A stretch of 5,940 nt of DNA from Melioribacteraceae bacterium. Lineage in GTDB: Bacteria; Bacteroidota; Ignavibacteria; Ignavibacteriales; Melioribacteraceae. The stretch's first letter is position 1, and every line of letters starts with the position of its first letter. Location of the stretch: the NCBI GenBank assembly GCA_026987055.1, contig JALSNL010000002.1:1-5940 (forward strand). The letters run 5' to 3'. The notes under the pieces were generated by a model. The model had not been told where the DNA came from. It saw only the letters and a list, made by a program, of their open reading frames with translations, and ran no database searches. Position numbers and translations under genes: made by a program. Below, one piece after another: positions 1 through 5,109 of this stretch.

Positions 1-309
1 TTGCCAATAAAAATAACAAACAAATTTGCCGAAATTATGTTTAACTTTATTAAAATATTATTTAGAAGTTCATTAGTTGGCTTGGCTGGTTTTTTACTAT
101 CATTGTTGTTTGTAATTTCTGTTAGGTTAATTAATTATAATATTTTAACACAATCACAAAATAAAAATTTAGATTTTATTTCATCTATTCTTTTTGTTAT
201 TACAAATAAGTTAACTAATGTAGATTTTACTTTGGCATTTTTTGGATTTTTATTAACATCTTTTATAACTTTGTTATGGATGTTAGAAAAAGGGAAAAGA
301 TATTTCTAA
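1..309 (+). CDS. Small two-helix membrane protein of unknown function (5' end may be cut)
   Basis: The reading frame is open from the first base and stops at TAA 307-309. It gives up to 102 residues. The TTG at position 1 is simply the window edge, so the true start may lie upstream. The first internal ATG is at 37 (residue 13) and has no visible Shine-Dalgarno sequence. Two hydrophobic segments are visible, about residues 24-42 (rich in G, L, V and F) and 77-95 (LAFFGFLLTSFITLLW). They are separated by a polar, Asn/Lys-rich loop of about 30 residues, and the protein ends in a short basic tail (EKGKRYF). This predicts an inner-membrane protein with two helices. It lies 26 bases before the response regulator on the same strand, so the two may be co-transcribed. 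I do not recognise a family. It could be a small independent protein or the C-terminal part of a larger membrane protein. Confidence 0.5.
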   Translation: MPIKITNKFAEIMFNFIKILFRSSLVGLAGFLLSLLFVISVRLINYNILTQSQNKNLDFISSILFVITNKLTNVDFTLAFFGFLLTSFITLLWMLEKGKRYF

Positions 310-323
310 TATAATTTTATCAT

Positions 324-330
324 TAGGGGG
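324..330 (+). promoter_or_regulatory. Ribosome binding site of the response regulator gene
   Basis: The run TAGGGGG ends five bases before ATG 336. It is a purine-rich Shine-Dalgarno-like sequence, although with G where the consensus AGGAGG has A. It supports ATG 336 as the start; no competing in-frame start has a better site. Confidence 0.6.
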
Positions 331-335
331 ATAAA

Positions 336-833
336 ATGTTTAACGTTCTATTAGTGGAAGATAACAGCGGAACACAAATCTTATTAAAAAACATTCTTAA
401 AAGAAAATTTTATTGCAAAGTATATACTGCAAAAGATGGAATTGAAGCATTAAAACTTATGCCAATAAGTAAACCGGATTTCATTCTTTTAGATTATATG
501 ATGCCGAATATGGACGGTTATGAATTCTTAAAGGAATTAAGACTTAGAAAAATACACAGAGATATTCCGGTAATTATTATTTCCGCAGTTAATGATAAAT
601 CATCGCTTAAAAAAATATTAGCTCTTGGTGTTAAAGATTATATTCTTAAACCCTTCAATATTGAAAATACGTTAGAGAAAATAGCTAATGTAATGAATGA
701 AAGGAACAGAATTCTTACATCAAATGTAAAAAATTTAGAATCGAGAGTTACTTTGTTACAAAGACAAAATAAAACATTAAAGAAGTTAAACTCAGAAACA
801 TCACTTATAGATAGGAAAATATTTTTAAATTAA
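336..833 (+). CDS. Stand-alone response regulator: receiver domain plus coiled-coil tail
   Basis: This 165-residue protein is a CheY-like receiver (about residues 1-120) that would accept phosphate from a histidine kinase. All signature residues are visible: the acidic pair E8-D9, phospho-acceptor D53 in LLDYMMPNMDG, switch residue S83 in VIIISA, aromatic Y102, and K105 in the KPF motif. After the receiver come about 40 residues (roughly 125-155) with heptad-like spacing of leucine, valine and isoleucine, predicting a short coiled coil. There is no DNA-binding, GGDEF, HD-GYP or other output domain. It probably acts by protein-protein contact or dimerisation, but the target is unknown. No kinase gene is visible nearby; the only same-strand neighbour is the small membrane protein 26 bases upstream. 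A strong hairpin follows the stop codon at 27 bases. The receiver assignment is secure; the pathway is not. The chemotaxis genes in the window are over 3.7 kb away, so I do not call it cheY. Confidence 0.9.
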   Translation: MFNVLLVEDNSGTQILLKNILKRKFYCKVYTAKDGIEALKLMPISKPDFILLDYMMPNMDGYEFLKELRLRKIHRDIPVIIISAVNDKSSLKKILALGVKDYILKPFNIENTLEKIANVMNERNRILTSNVKNLESRVTLLQRQNKTLKKLNSETSLIDRKIFLN

Positions 834-859
834 CTTTTTTTGTTTGTTAATAATAGTTC

Positions 860-891
860 AAAAAGGGATACATATATTTGTATCCCTTTTT
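860..891. terminator. Bidirectional intrinsic terminator between convergent genes
   Basis: AAAAAGGGATAC (860-871) and GTATCCCTTTTT (880-891) form a perfect 12-bp stem around an 8-base AT loop. On the plus strand the stem runs into T6-A-T4, a good U-tract, ending the response regulator transcript 27 bases after its stop. On the minus strand the A-run supplies five U residues, so the same hairpin can end the sdhCAB transcript about 45 bases after the sdhB stop. The G+C part of the stem is short (GGGATAC), so the A/U pairs contribute much of it. Position between two converging stop codons fits the role well. Confidence 0.85.
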
Positions 892-936
892 TATTTTATA
901 ATAATCAACAACAAATTGAGTGTCGGTTTTAGCAAA

Positions 937-1692
937 CTATTTTGAGATTAAAGTTGATTTCAAGTAATCCCTATTCATTCTGGCAATATTAGAAACAGAA
1001 ATACCTTTTGGACACTCAGCTTCACAAGCATAAGTATTAGTACAACTACCAAAACCGGCTTCATCCATTGCAATAACCATTTTTTCAACTCTATCATATC
1101 TTTCAGGTTGACCTTGTGGTAATAATGCAAATTGCGATACTTTGGCTCCAACAAACAACATTGCAGAAGAATTTTTACAAGCAGCAACACAAGCCCCGCA
1201 ACCAATACATTCTGCCGCATCAAGGGCTAAATTTGCAATTTGTTTTGAAATAGGAATATTGTTGGCATCCGGTGCACTTCCGGTGTTAAATGAAATATAG
1301 CCTCCGGCTTGTTGAATACTATCGAATCCGCTCCTATCAACAATTAAGTCTTTAATTAACTTGAATGGGGTTGCTCTAAAAGGTTCAATGTAAAGAGTTT
1401 CACCATCTTTAAAATTACGCATATGCAGCTGGCAAGTAGCTTGTTTAGGAATTGGACCATGCGGATGTCCGTTAACAACTAATCCGCAAGTTCCGCAAAT
1501 TCCTTCTCGGCAATCACTTTCAAAAGCTATTGGAATTTTACCTTCTCTTTCCAAGTTATTATTAATTTCGTCTAGCATTTCTAAAATTGAAGCATGTGGT
1601 GATACGGAGACTTTGAACTGTTCAAAATCTCCTTTCGCATTAGCCGATTCTTGTCGCCAAATATTTAATGTTAAATTTATTTTTTCGTCCAT
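937..1692 (-). CDS. sdhB: Succinate dehydrogenase / fumarate reductase iron-sulfur subunit
   Basis: This 251-residue subunit carries electrons between the FAD of SdhA and the quinone/haem b of SdhC on the cytoplasmic face of the membrane. The N-terminal ferredoxin-like domain holds the [2Fe-2S] ligands C61, C66, C69 and C87, in CREGICGTC and ATCQLH. The 17-residue gap before C87 is longer than the 11 of E. coli SdhB and, from memory, is usual in Bacteroidota/Chlorobiota-type proteins. The C-terminal domain has C162, C165 and C168 (CIGCGAC) with C227 (CP) for the [4Fe-4S] centre, and C172, C217 and C223 for the [3Fe-4S] centre. All eleven ligands are present, so it should be functional. The ATG shares one base with the sdhA stop (TAATG), and AAGGAG lies nine bases upstream (1702-1707). 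It is the last gene of the operon. Sequence alone does not decide between succinate oxidation and fumarate reduction, so frdB is an equally valid name. Confidence 0.96.
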   Translation of the reverse strand: MDEKINLTLNIWRQESANAKGDFEQFKVSVSPHASILEMLDEINNNLEREGKIPIAFESDCREGICGTCGLVVNGHPHGPIPKQATCQLHMRNFKDGETLYIEPFRATPFKLIKDLIVDRSGFDSIQQAGGYISFNTGSAPDANNIPISKQIANLALDAAECIGCGACVAACKNSSAMLFVGAKVSQFALLPQGQPERYDRVEKMVIAMDEAGFGSCTNTYACEAECPKGISVSNIARMNRDYLKSTLISK

Positions 1693-3602
1693 TATTTATA
1701 ACTCCTTGTAGCAAATTTTACAAATTCAAATTCAAGGTTTTCTTTATTCAGTTCCCACTCACCTGGTTTTATATATTCCCAAGCAGCAACATAAGCAAAC
1801 TCTTCATCGTTTCTAACAGCTTCTCCGTCTTCGGTTTGATGTTCTTCTCTAAAATGAGCACCGCAGGATTCATCTCTGTTTAATGCATCAACTGCCATAA
1901 GTTCACCAAGTTCAAGAAAATCGGCTACCCTACCGGCTCTTTCCAAGTTTTGGTTAAGTTCATCAGCTTTTCCGGTTACTTTTACATCTTTCCAAAATTC
2001 TTCTCTTAGTGCTTTAATATCTTTAATAACTTGCTTTAGTCCTTGCTCGCTTCTAGACATTCCAACTTTATCAATTAATAGTTCGCCAAGTTTTTTATGA
2101 ATTTCATCAACCGTTTGTTTTCCGTTAATAGAAAGAAGCTTATTAGTAATTTCTTTTATATTTTCTTCAGCTTCTTTGAATTCACTTCTATCCGTATCAA
2201 CTTTATCGGGTTTTTCACTTCCAAAATAATTACCGATAGAATAAGGAATAATAAAATAACCATCAGCTAAACCTTGCATTAAAGCACTGGCACCTAATCT
2301 GTTAGCTCCATGATCGGAAAAATTAGCTTCACCCGCAACGAACAACCCCGGGACATTACTCATTAAATTGTAATCAACCCATAATCCACCCATTGTATAA
2401 TGTGGTGCAGGATAAATTTTCATAGGAACTTTATACGGATTTTCTCCGGTTATATTTTCATACATTTCAAAAAGATTACCATAACGTTCTTTAATTGTTT
2501 GTTCCCCAAGTCTTTTAATTGCATCTGCAAAATCAAGATAAACTGCTCTACCGCCATTTATTCCTTTTCCATCATCACAAGCATATTTTGCACTCCGTGA
2601 AGAAATATCCCGTGGAGCTAAATTGCCAAATGAAGGATATCTTCTTTCCAAATAATAATCTCTTTCGTCTTCAGGAATCTCAGAAGGCGGTCTGTGATCT
2701 CCAACTTTATCAGGCACCCAAATTCTTCCATCGTTTCTTAAACTTTCACTCATTAAAACTAATTTTGATTGTCCTTCACCATGAACAGGTAAACATGTTG
2801 GGTGAATTTGAGTATAACAAGGGTTAGCAAATGTAGCACCCTTTTTATGTGCCCTCCAAGCAGCCGTAGCATTTGAATTCATTGCATTTGTAGAAAGGAA
2901 AAATACGTTTGAATATCCTCCGGTAGCTAAAACAACAGCTTGGGCTGAATATCTTTCAATTTCTCCGGTTAATAAGTTTCTAACTATTATCCCTTTTGCT
3001 TTACCATCAACAATAACCAGATCAAGCATTTCACGTCTATGGTGTATTTTAACATTACCAAGCTTAATTTGCCTATTTAATGAACTGTATGCTCCTAATA
3101 ATAATTGTTGTCCTGTTTCACCACGAGCATAAAATGTTCTGGAAACTTGAGCACCACCAAAAGAACGATTTGCTAATGTACCGCCATATTCACGAGCAAA
3201 AGGAACACCCTGTGCAACACATTGGTCTATTATATTATTACTAACTTCTGCCAATCTATAAGTATTTGCTTCACGTGATCTAAAATCTCCGCCTTTAATT
3301 GTATCATAAAATAATCGGTAAACAGAATCGCCATCATTTTGATAATCTTTGGCTGCATTAATACCACCTTGTGCAGCAATTGAATGCGCTCTCCTACTTG
3401 AATCGTGATAAGTAAAAGCTTTTACTTTATAACCTAGTTCTCCTAAGGTTGCAGCTGCGCCGGCACCGGCTAAACCGGTTCCTACAACAATCACATCAAA
3501 TTTTCTTTTGTTTGCCGGATTGACAAGTTTCATTTTAAATTTATGATTTGTCCATTTTTCCGCAAGGTTACCTTCCGGAATATTTGAATTTAATTTTACC
3601 AT
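1692..3602 (-). CDS. sdhA: Succinate dehydrogenase / fumarate reductase flavoprotein subunit
   Basis: This is the catalytic subunit of complex II, interconverting succinate and fumarate with covalently bound FAD. The dinucleotide motif GTGLAG is at residues 41-46. H73 in [11 protein letters not shown] is the expected covalent FAD attachment site. By alignment to E. coli FrdA/SdhA motifs, the active site includes H267 (HPT), E286 (SESLRNDG), R331 in APRD (catalytic arginine), H401 (HYTMGG) and R435 (GANRLG). The C-terminal helical/capping part is intact, and 636 residues is normal for this type. Start choice: a GTG at 3605 adds one residue, but GGAGG at 3609-3613 lies only three bases from that GTG and six from ATG 3602, so ATG 3602 is preferred. 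This ATG overlaps the sdhC stop by one base (TGATG), implying coupled translation. The SDH versus FRD direction is unresolved; frdA is the alternative name. Confidence 0.96.
   Translation of the reverse strand: MVKLNSNIPEGNLAEKWTNHKFKMKLVNPANKRKFDVIVVGTGLAGAGAAATLGELGYKVKAFTYHDSSRRAHSIAAQGGINAAKDYQNDGDSVYRLFYDTIKGGDFRSREANTYRLAEVSNNIIDQCVAQGVPFAREYGGTLANRSFGGAQVSRTFYARGETGQQLLLGAYSSLNRQIKLGNVKIHHRREMLDLVIVDGKAKGIIVRNLLTGEIERYSAQAVVLATGGYSNVFFLSTNAMNSNATAAWRAHKKGATFANPCYTQIHPTCLPVHGEGQSKLVLMSESLRNDGRIWVPDKVGDHRPPSEIPEDERDYYLERRYPSFGNLAPRDISSRSAKYACDDGKGINGGRAVYLDFADAIKRLGEQTIKERYGNLFEMYENITGENPYKVPMKIYPAPHYTMGGLWVDYNLMSNVPGLFVAGEANFSDHGANRLGASALMQGLADGYFIIPYSIGNYFGSEKPDKVDTDRSEFKEAEENIKEITNKLLSINGKQTVDEIHKKLGELLIDKVGMSRSEQGLKQVIKDIKALREEFWKDVKVTGKADELNQNLERAGRVADFLELGELMAVDALNRDESCGAHFREEHQTEDGEAVRNDEEFAYVAAWEYIKPGEWELNKENLEFEFVKFATRSYK
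1702..1707 (-). promoter_or_regulatory. Ribosome binding site of sdhB inside the end of sdhA
   Basis: On the minus strand AAGGAG sits within the last codons of sdhA, nine bases before the sdhB ATG. With the TAATG overlap it allows both fresh initiation and re-initiation by ribosomes finishing sdhA. Confidence 0.65.
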
Positions 3603-4276
3603 CACTTACCTCCCAATGAAGATATATAAAAGAAAATGGGAATTGAAGCAAAGCCAACAGCCATTATAATAGCTATAGCCGTACCAATTTTTTCTACGAT
3701 AGGTGTATATTTGGGATGTCTCCAACCCATTGTTTGAAATGCACTTTGAAATGCATGCTTTAAATGGAATCCTAAAACAATCATTACAATAAAATAAAAT
3801 AACGCTATAAAAGGATTTGCAAATGCATCTTGTATTATGGCATAAAAAGGATGCCTTCCGTCAGTAGGATGTGCTCCAAAGTTAAATGTTCTCCAAAAAG
3901 TAGCTAAATGAATAACCAAAAATATTCCGATTGTTACACCTGTTATAACCATGCTTCTGGAAAAAACGGTGCTATTTTCGGAACTTGCATCTACGGCATA
4001 CTTATTTGGATTTGCCTTTTTATTTTCGTACCACAATTTTAATGCATTAAAAATATGTAATGCAAATAGTAAAGCTAAAGCTATTTCGATAACTCTTACT
4101 AACGGTTTTATTGCTTCTAAACGAGCAACATTTTCATTAAACATTTCCGGACCTACATACAGAAGTAGGTTATTCAATAGGTGAATAATTAGAAATAGTA
4201 TTAACAGTAAACCTGTTAAAGCCATAATTATTTTTTTACCTATTGAAGAACTTAAACGCTCGGATAACCAGCCCAT
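3602..4276 (-). CDS. sdhC: Succinate dehydrogenase / fumarate reductase cytochrome b subunit (type B, dihaem)
   Basis: This 224-residue membrane anchor binds two b haems and the quinone site, and docks SdhAB to the cytoplasmic membrane. Five hydrophobic helices are visible, at about residues 16-40, 60-82, 108-128, 156-176 and 195-218. Four histidines sit within helices 1-4: H32 (LIIHLLNN), H74 (FALHIFNA), H123 (LVIHLATF) and H171 (GFHLKHAF). This matches the four axial haem ligands of the single-subunit, dihaem type B enzymes of Bacillus subtilis SdhC and Wolinella FrdC. The N-terminal [14 protein letters not shown] is typical of the family. No separate sdhD exists, as expected for type B. 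Enzymes of this class normally use menaquinone, which is family knowledge and not visible here. The start ATG 4276 has GGAGG six bases upstream (4283-4287). It is the first gene of the sdhCAB operon, divergent from the PAS/chemoreceptor pair. Confidence 0.94.
   Translation of the reverse strand: MGWLSERLSSSIGKKIIMALTGLLLILFLIIHLLNNLLLYVGPEMFNENVARLEAIKPLVRVIEIALALLFALHIFNALKLWYENKKANPNKYAVDASSENSTVFSRSMVITGVTIGIFLVIHLATFWRTFNFGAHPTDGRHPFYAIIQDAFANPFIALFYFIVMIVLGFHLKHAFQSAFQTMGWRHPKYTPIVEKIGTAIAIIMAVGFASIPIFFYISSLGGK
3608..3614 (-). promoter_or_regulatory. Ribosome binding site that decides the sdhA start
   Basis: The minus-strand run GGGAGGT lies within the last codons of sdhC. GGAGG is six bases from ATG 3602 but only three from the upstream in-frame GTG at 3605, so spacing favours the ATG. 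Confidence 0.7.
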
Positions 4277-4282
4277 TAAATA

Positions 4283-4287
4283 CCTCC
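4283..4287 (-). promoter_or_regulatory. Ribosome binding site of sdhC
   Basis: A perfect GGAGG on the minus strand lies six bases before ATG 4276. It fixes this start and excludes the longer overlapping frame that reads through 4236-4478. Confidence 0.75.
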
Positions 4288-4308
4288 AAAAGATAGAATA
4301 GTTTTAAA

Positions 4309-4337
4309 AATATATATATGATGTTTTTTGATGTAAA
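4309..4337 (-). promoter_or_regulatory. Candidate proximal promoter of sdhCAB
   Basis: On the minus strand TTTACA (4332-4337) and TATATT (4309-4314) are separated by 17 bases, resembling a housekeeping -35/-10 pair. Transcription would start near 4302 and leave a leader of about 25 bases before sdhC. The region is so AT-rich that chance matches are likely, and FCB bacteria often use a different promoter consensus. Confidence 0.35.
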
Positions 4338-4417
4338 AAAGGATATGTACCAAAACAGACCTATACGTATAATTTGTATCATGTAAAATAATCTAAAGTT
4401 ACCAGAATTCAAAAAAA

Positions 4418-4447
4418 AATATATTTGAAAACTACTAAACCGTGCAA
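4418..4447 (-). promoter_or_regulatory. Candidate distal promoter of sdhCAB
   Basis: On the minus strand TTGCAC (4442-4447) and TATATT (4418-4423) are separated by 18 bases, predicting a start near 4411. The -35 match is weak. It is listed because the FNR-like site would then be centred about 60 bases upstream of the start, close to the usual class I activator position. Confidence 0.22.
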
Positions 4448-4464
4448 TTTTTTTTGCGATAATG

Positions 4465-4478
4465 TTGATGTGTATCAC
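4465..4478. promoter_or_regulatory. FNR/CRP-family-like operator in the divergent region
   Basis: TTGATGTGTATCAC matches the FNR consensus TTGATnnnnATCAA at nine of ten fixed positions. Its centre (4471.5) is about 58 bases upstream of the start predicted from the plus-strand TATAAT at 4518-4523, and about 60 from the possible distal sdhC start. Both are near the -61.5 class I position. A CRP/FNR-family regulator responding to oxygen, redox state or nitrogen oxides could bind here. No regulator gene is in the window, so the binding protein is unknown. Confidence 0.4.
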
Positions 4479-4517
4479 AAAAAATTGACGATTAGATTAA
4501 TGTACTTGGGATATATT

Positions 4518-4523
4518 TATAAT
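4518..4523 (+). promoter_or_regulatory. Candidate -10 element for the PAS/chemoreceptor operon
   Basis: There is a perfect TATAAT on the plus strand, but no good -35 at normal spacing (GATTAA at 17 bases). A promoter with a poor -35 preceded by an FNR-like site is what an activator-dependent promoter looks like. It predicts a start near 4530 and a leader of about 60 bases. A second TATAAT at 4566-4571 is too close to the ribosome binding site to be attractive. Confidence 0.3.
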
Positions 4524-4578
4524 CATTCTGTGTGTATTACTAAATTTAGATTGAGATAATGACTTTATAATTAGTATA

Positions 4579-4585
4579 AGAGGAG
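4579..4585 (+). promoter_or_regulatory. Ribosome binding site of the PAS gene
   Basis: AGAGGAG ends five bases before ATG 4591. It is a strong site at good spacing and supports this start. Confidence 0.75.
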
Positions 4586-4590
4586 AACTA

Positions 4591-5109
4591 ATGAGACCTA
4601 AAATTCAACCTACAAATGTTGAAAAAGTTATGAGAGAAAGTGACTTTATTGTCTCTAAAACAGATACCACCGGTGCTATTACGTATTGTAATCAAATATT
4701 TATGGAGTTTGCAAAATATGAAGAACATGAATTACTGGGACAACAACATAATATTGTTAGACACCCGGATATGCCTAGAGTAATTTTTAAATTACTTTGG
4801 GATACGGTAAAAGAAGGAAAAGAAATAAATGCATTCGTAAAAAATATGGCAAAAGACGGATCATATTATTGGGTTGATGCAAATATGACTCCTGTTGTTG
4901 ATGATAAAGGAACTCTACAAGGCTACTACTCCGTAAGAAGAAAACCGGATGGACAAAGGCTTAGCAAGGTAAAAGCTTTGTATAATACTTTGCTTGACGA
5001 AGAAAAAAAACATGGTAAAAAGGAAGGTTTACAAGCTTCGGAAAACCTGCTAAATGAAATATTAAAAGAAAAAGGTATGAATTATGAAGAATTTATTTTC
5101 AGTTTATAA
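4591..5109 (+). CDS. Aer-type flavin PAS redox sensor (CetB-like energy-taxis protein)
   Basis: This 172-residue soluble protein is essentially the PAS module of the aerotaxis receptor Aer, encoded alone. The PAS fold spans about residues 15-120 and contains the Aer hallmark block HNIVRHPDMP (53-62), then W70, VKN (83-85), the YYWV strand (92-95) and GYYSVRRKPD (111-120). N34, R57, H58, D60, F66 and N85 fall at the same numbers as in E. coli Aer, where as I recall substitutions at several of them impair FAD binding or signalling. FAD binding and redox sensing are therefore likely. After the PAS comes VKALYNTLLDEE, like the segment following the PAS in Aer, then a charged helical tail to residue 172. 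There is no membrane segment or signalling domain. The next gene, a membrane chemoreceptor, overlaps its last 26 bases, suggesting the two form one receptor. Campylobacter CetB (PAS) with CetA (receptor) is the closest known design. A general PAS protein feeding several receptors is the alternative. Confidence 0.88.
   Translation: MRPKIQPTNVEKVMRESDFIVSKTDTTGAITYCNQIFMEFAKYEEHELLGQQHNIVRHPDMPRVIFKLLWDTVKEGKEINAFVKNMAKDGSYYWVDANMTPVVDDKGTLQGYYSVRRKPDGQRLSKVKALYNTLLDEEKKHGKKEGLQASENLLNEILKEKGMNYEEFIFSL

Larger units (their letters stand above)
4277..4590. other. Divergent intergenic regulatory region between sdhC and the PAS gene
   Basis: This 314-base stretch carries no convincing gene. It is very AT-rich, with A9 at 4411-4419 and T8 at 4448-4455, which could act as UP-like or bending elements. 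A perfect 10-base palindrome, TATACGTATA, sits at 4362-4371. It also holds the FNR-like site, the candidate promoters listed separately, and the ribosome binding sites of the two flanking genes. An 80-codon minus-strand frame crosses it but lacks a ribosome binding site and overlaps sdhC, so I regard it as chance. Confidence 0.6.

Noticed and set aside
830..850. Inverted repeat TTAAC ... GTTAA just after the response regulator stop
   Set aside because: It is a five-base AT-rich stem with an 11-base loop, too weak to be a terminator. The 12-bp hairpin at 860-891 explains the region better.
975..1223. Second minus-strand frame within sdhB
   Set aside because: It is a shifted reading of the cysteine-rich sdhB region. 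The sdhB frame carries all expected iron-sulfur ligands, so the other frame is a shadow.
1668..2827. Plus-strand frames of 66-102 codons opposite sdhA
   Set aside because: They lie antisense to sdhA, which is intact and motif-rich. They have low-complexity composition, no ribosome binding sites and no recognisable domain.
3951..4184. Plus-strand 77-codon frame opposite sdhC
   Set aside because: It is antisense to an intact membrane protein gene, with no start signal and no protein features.
4236..4478. 80-codon minus-strand frame covering the intergenic region and the start of sdhC
   Set aside because: It overlaps the well-supported sdhC start in another frame. It has no ribosome binding site and is dominated by F, I, K and Y, as expected from translating AT-rich DNA.
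4485..4490. TTGACG as a -35 element for the PAS operon
   Set aside because: It is a good -35 match, but no -10 hexamer lies at 16-18 bases; TATATT is at 21 and TATAAT at 27 bases. It could matter only with unusual spacing.
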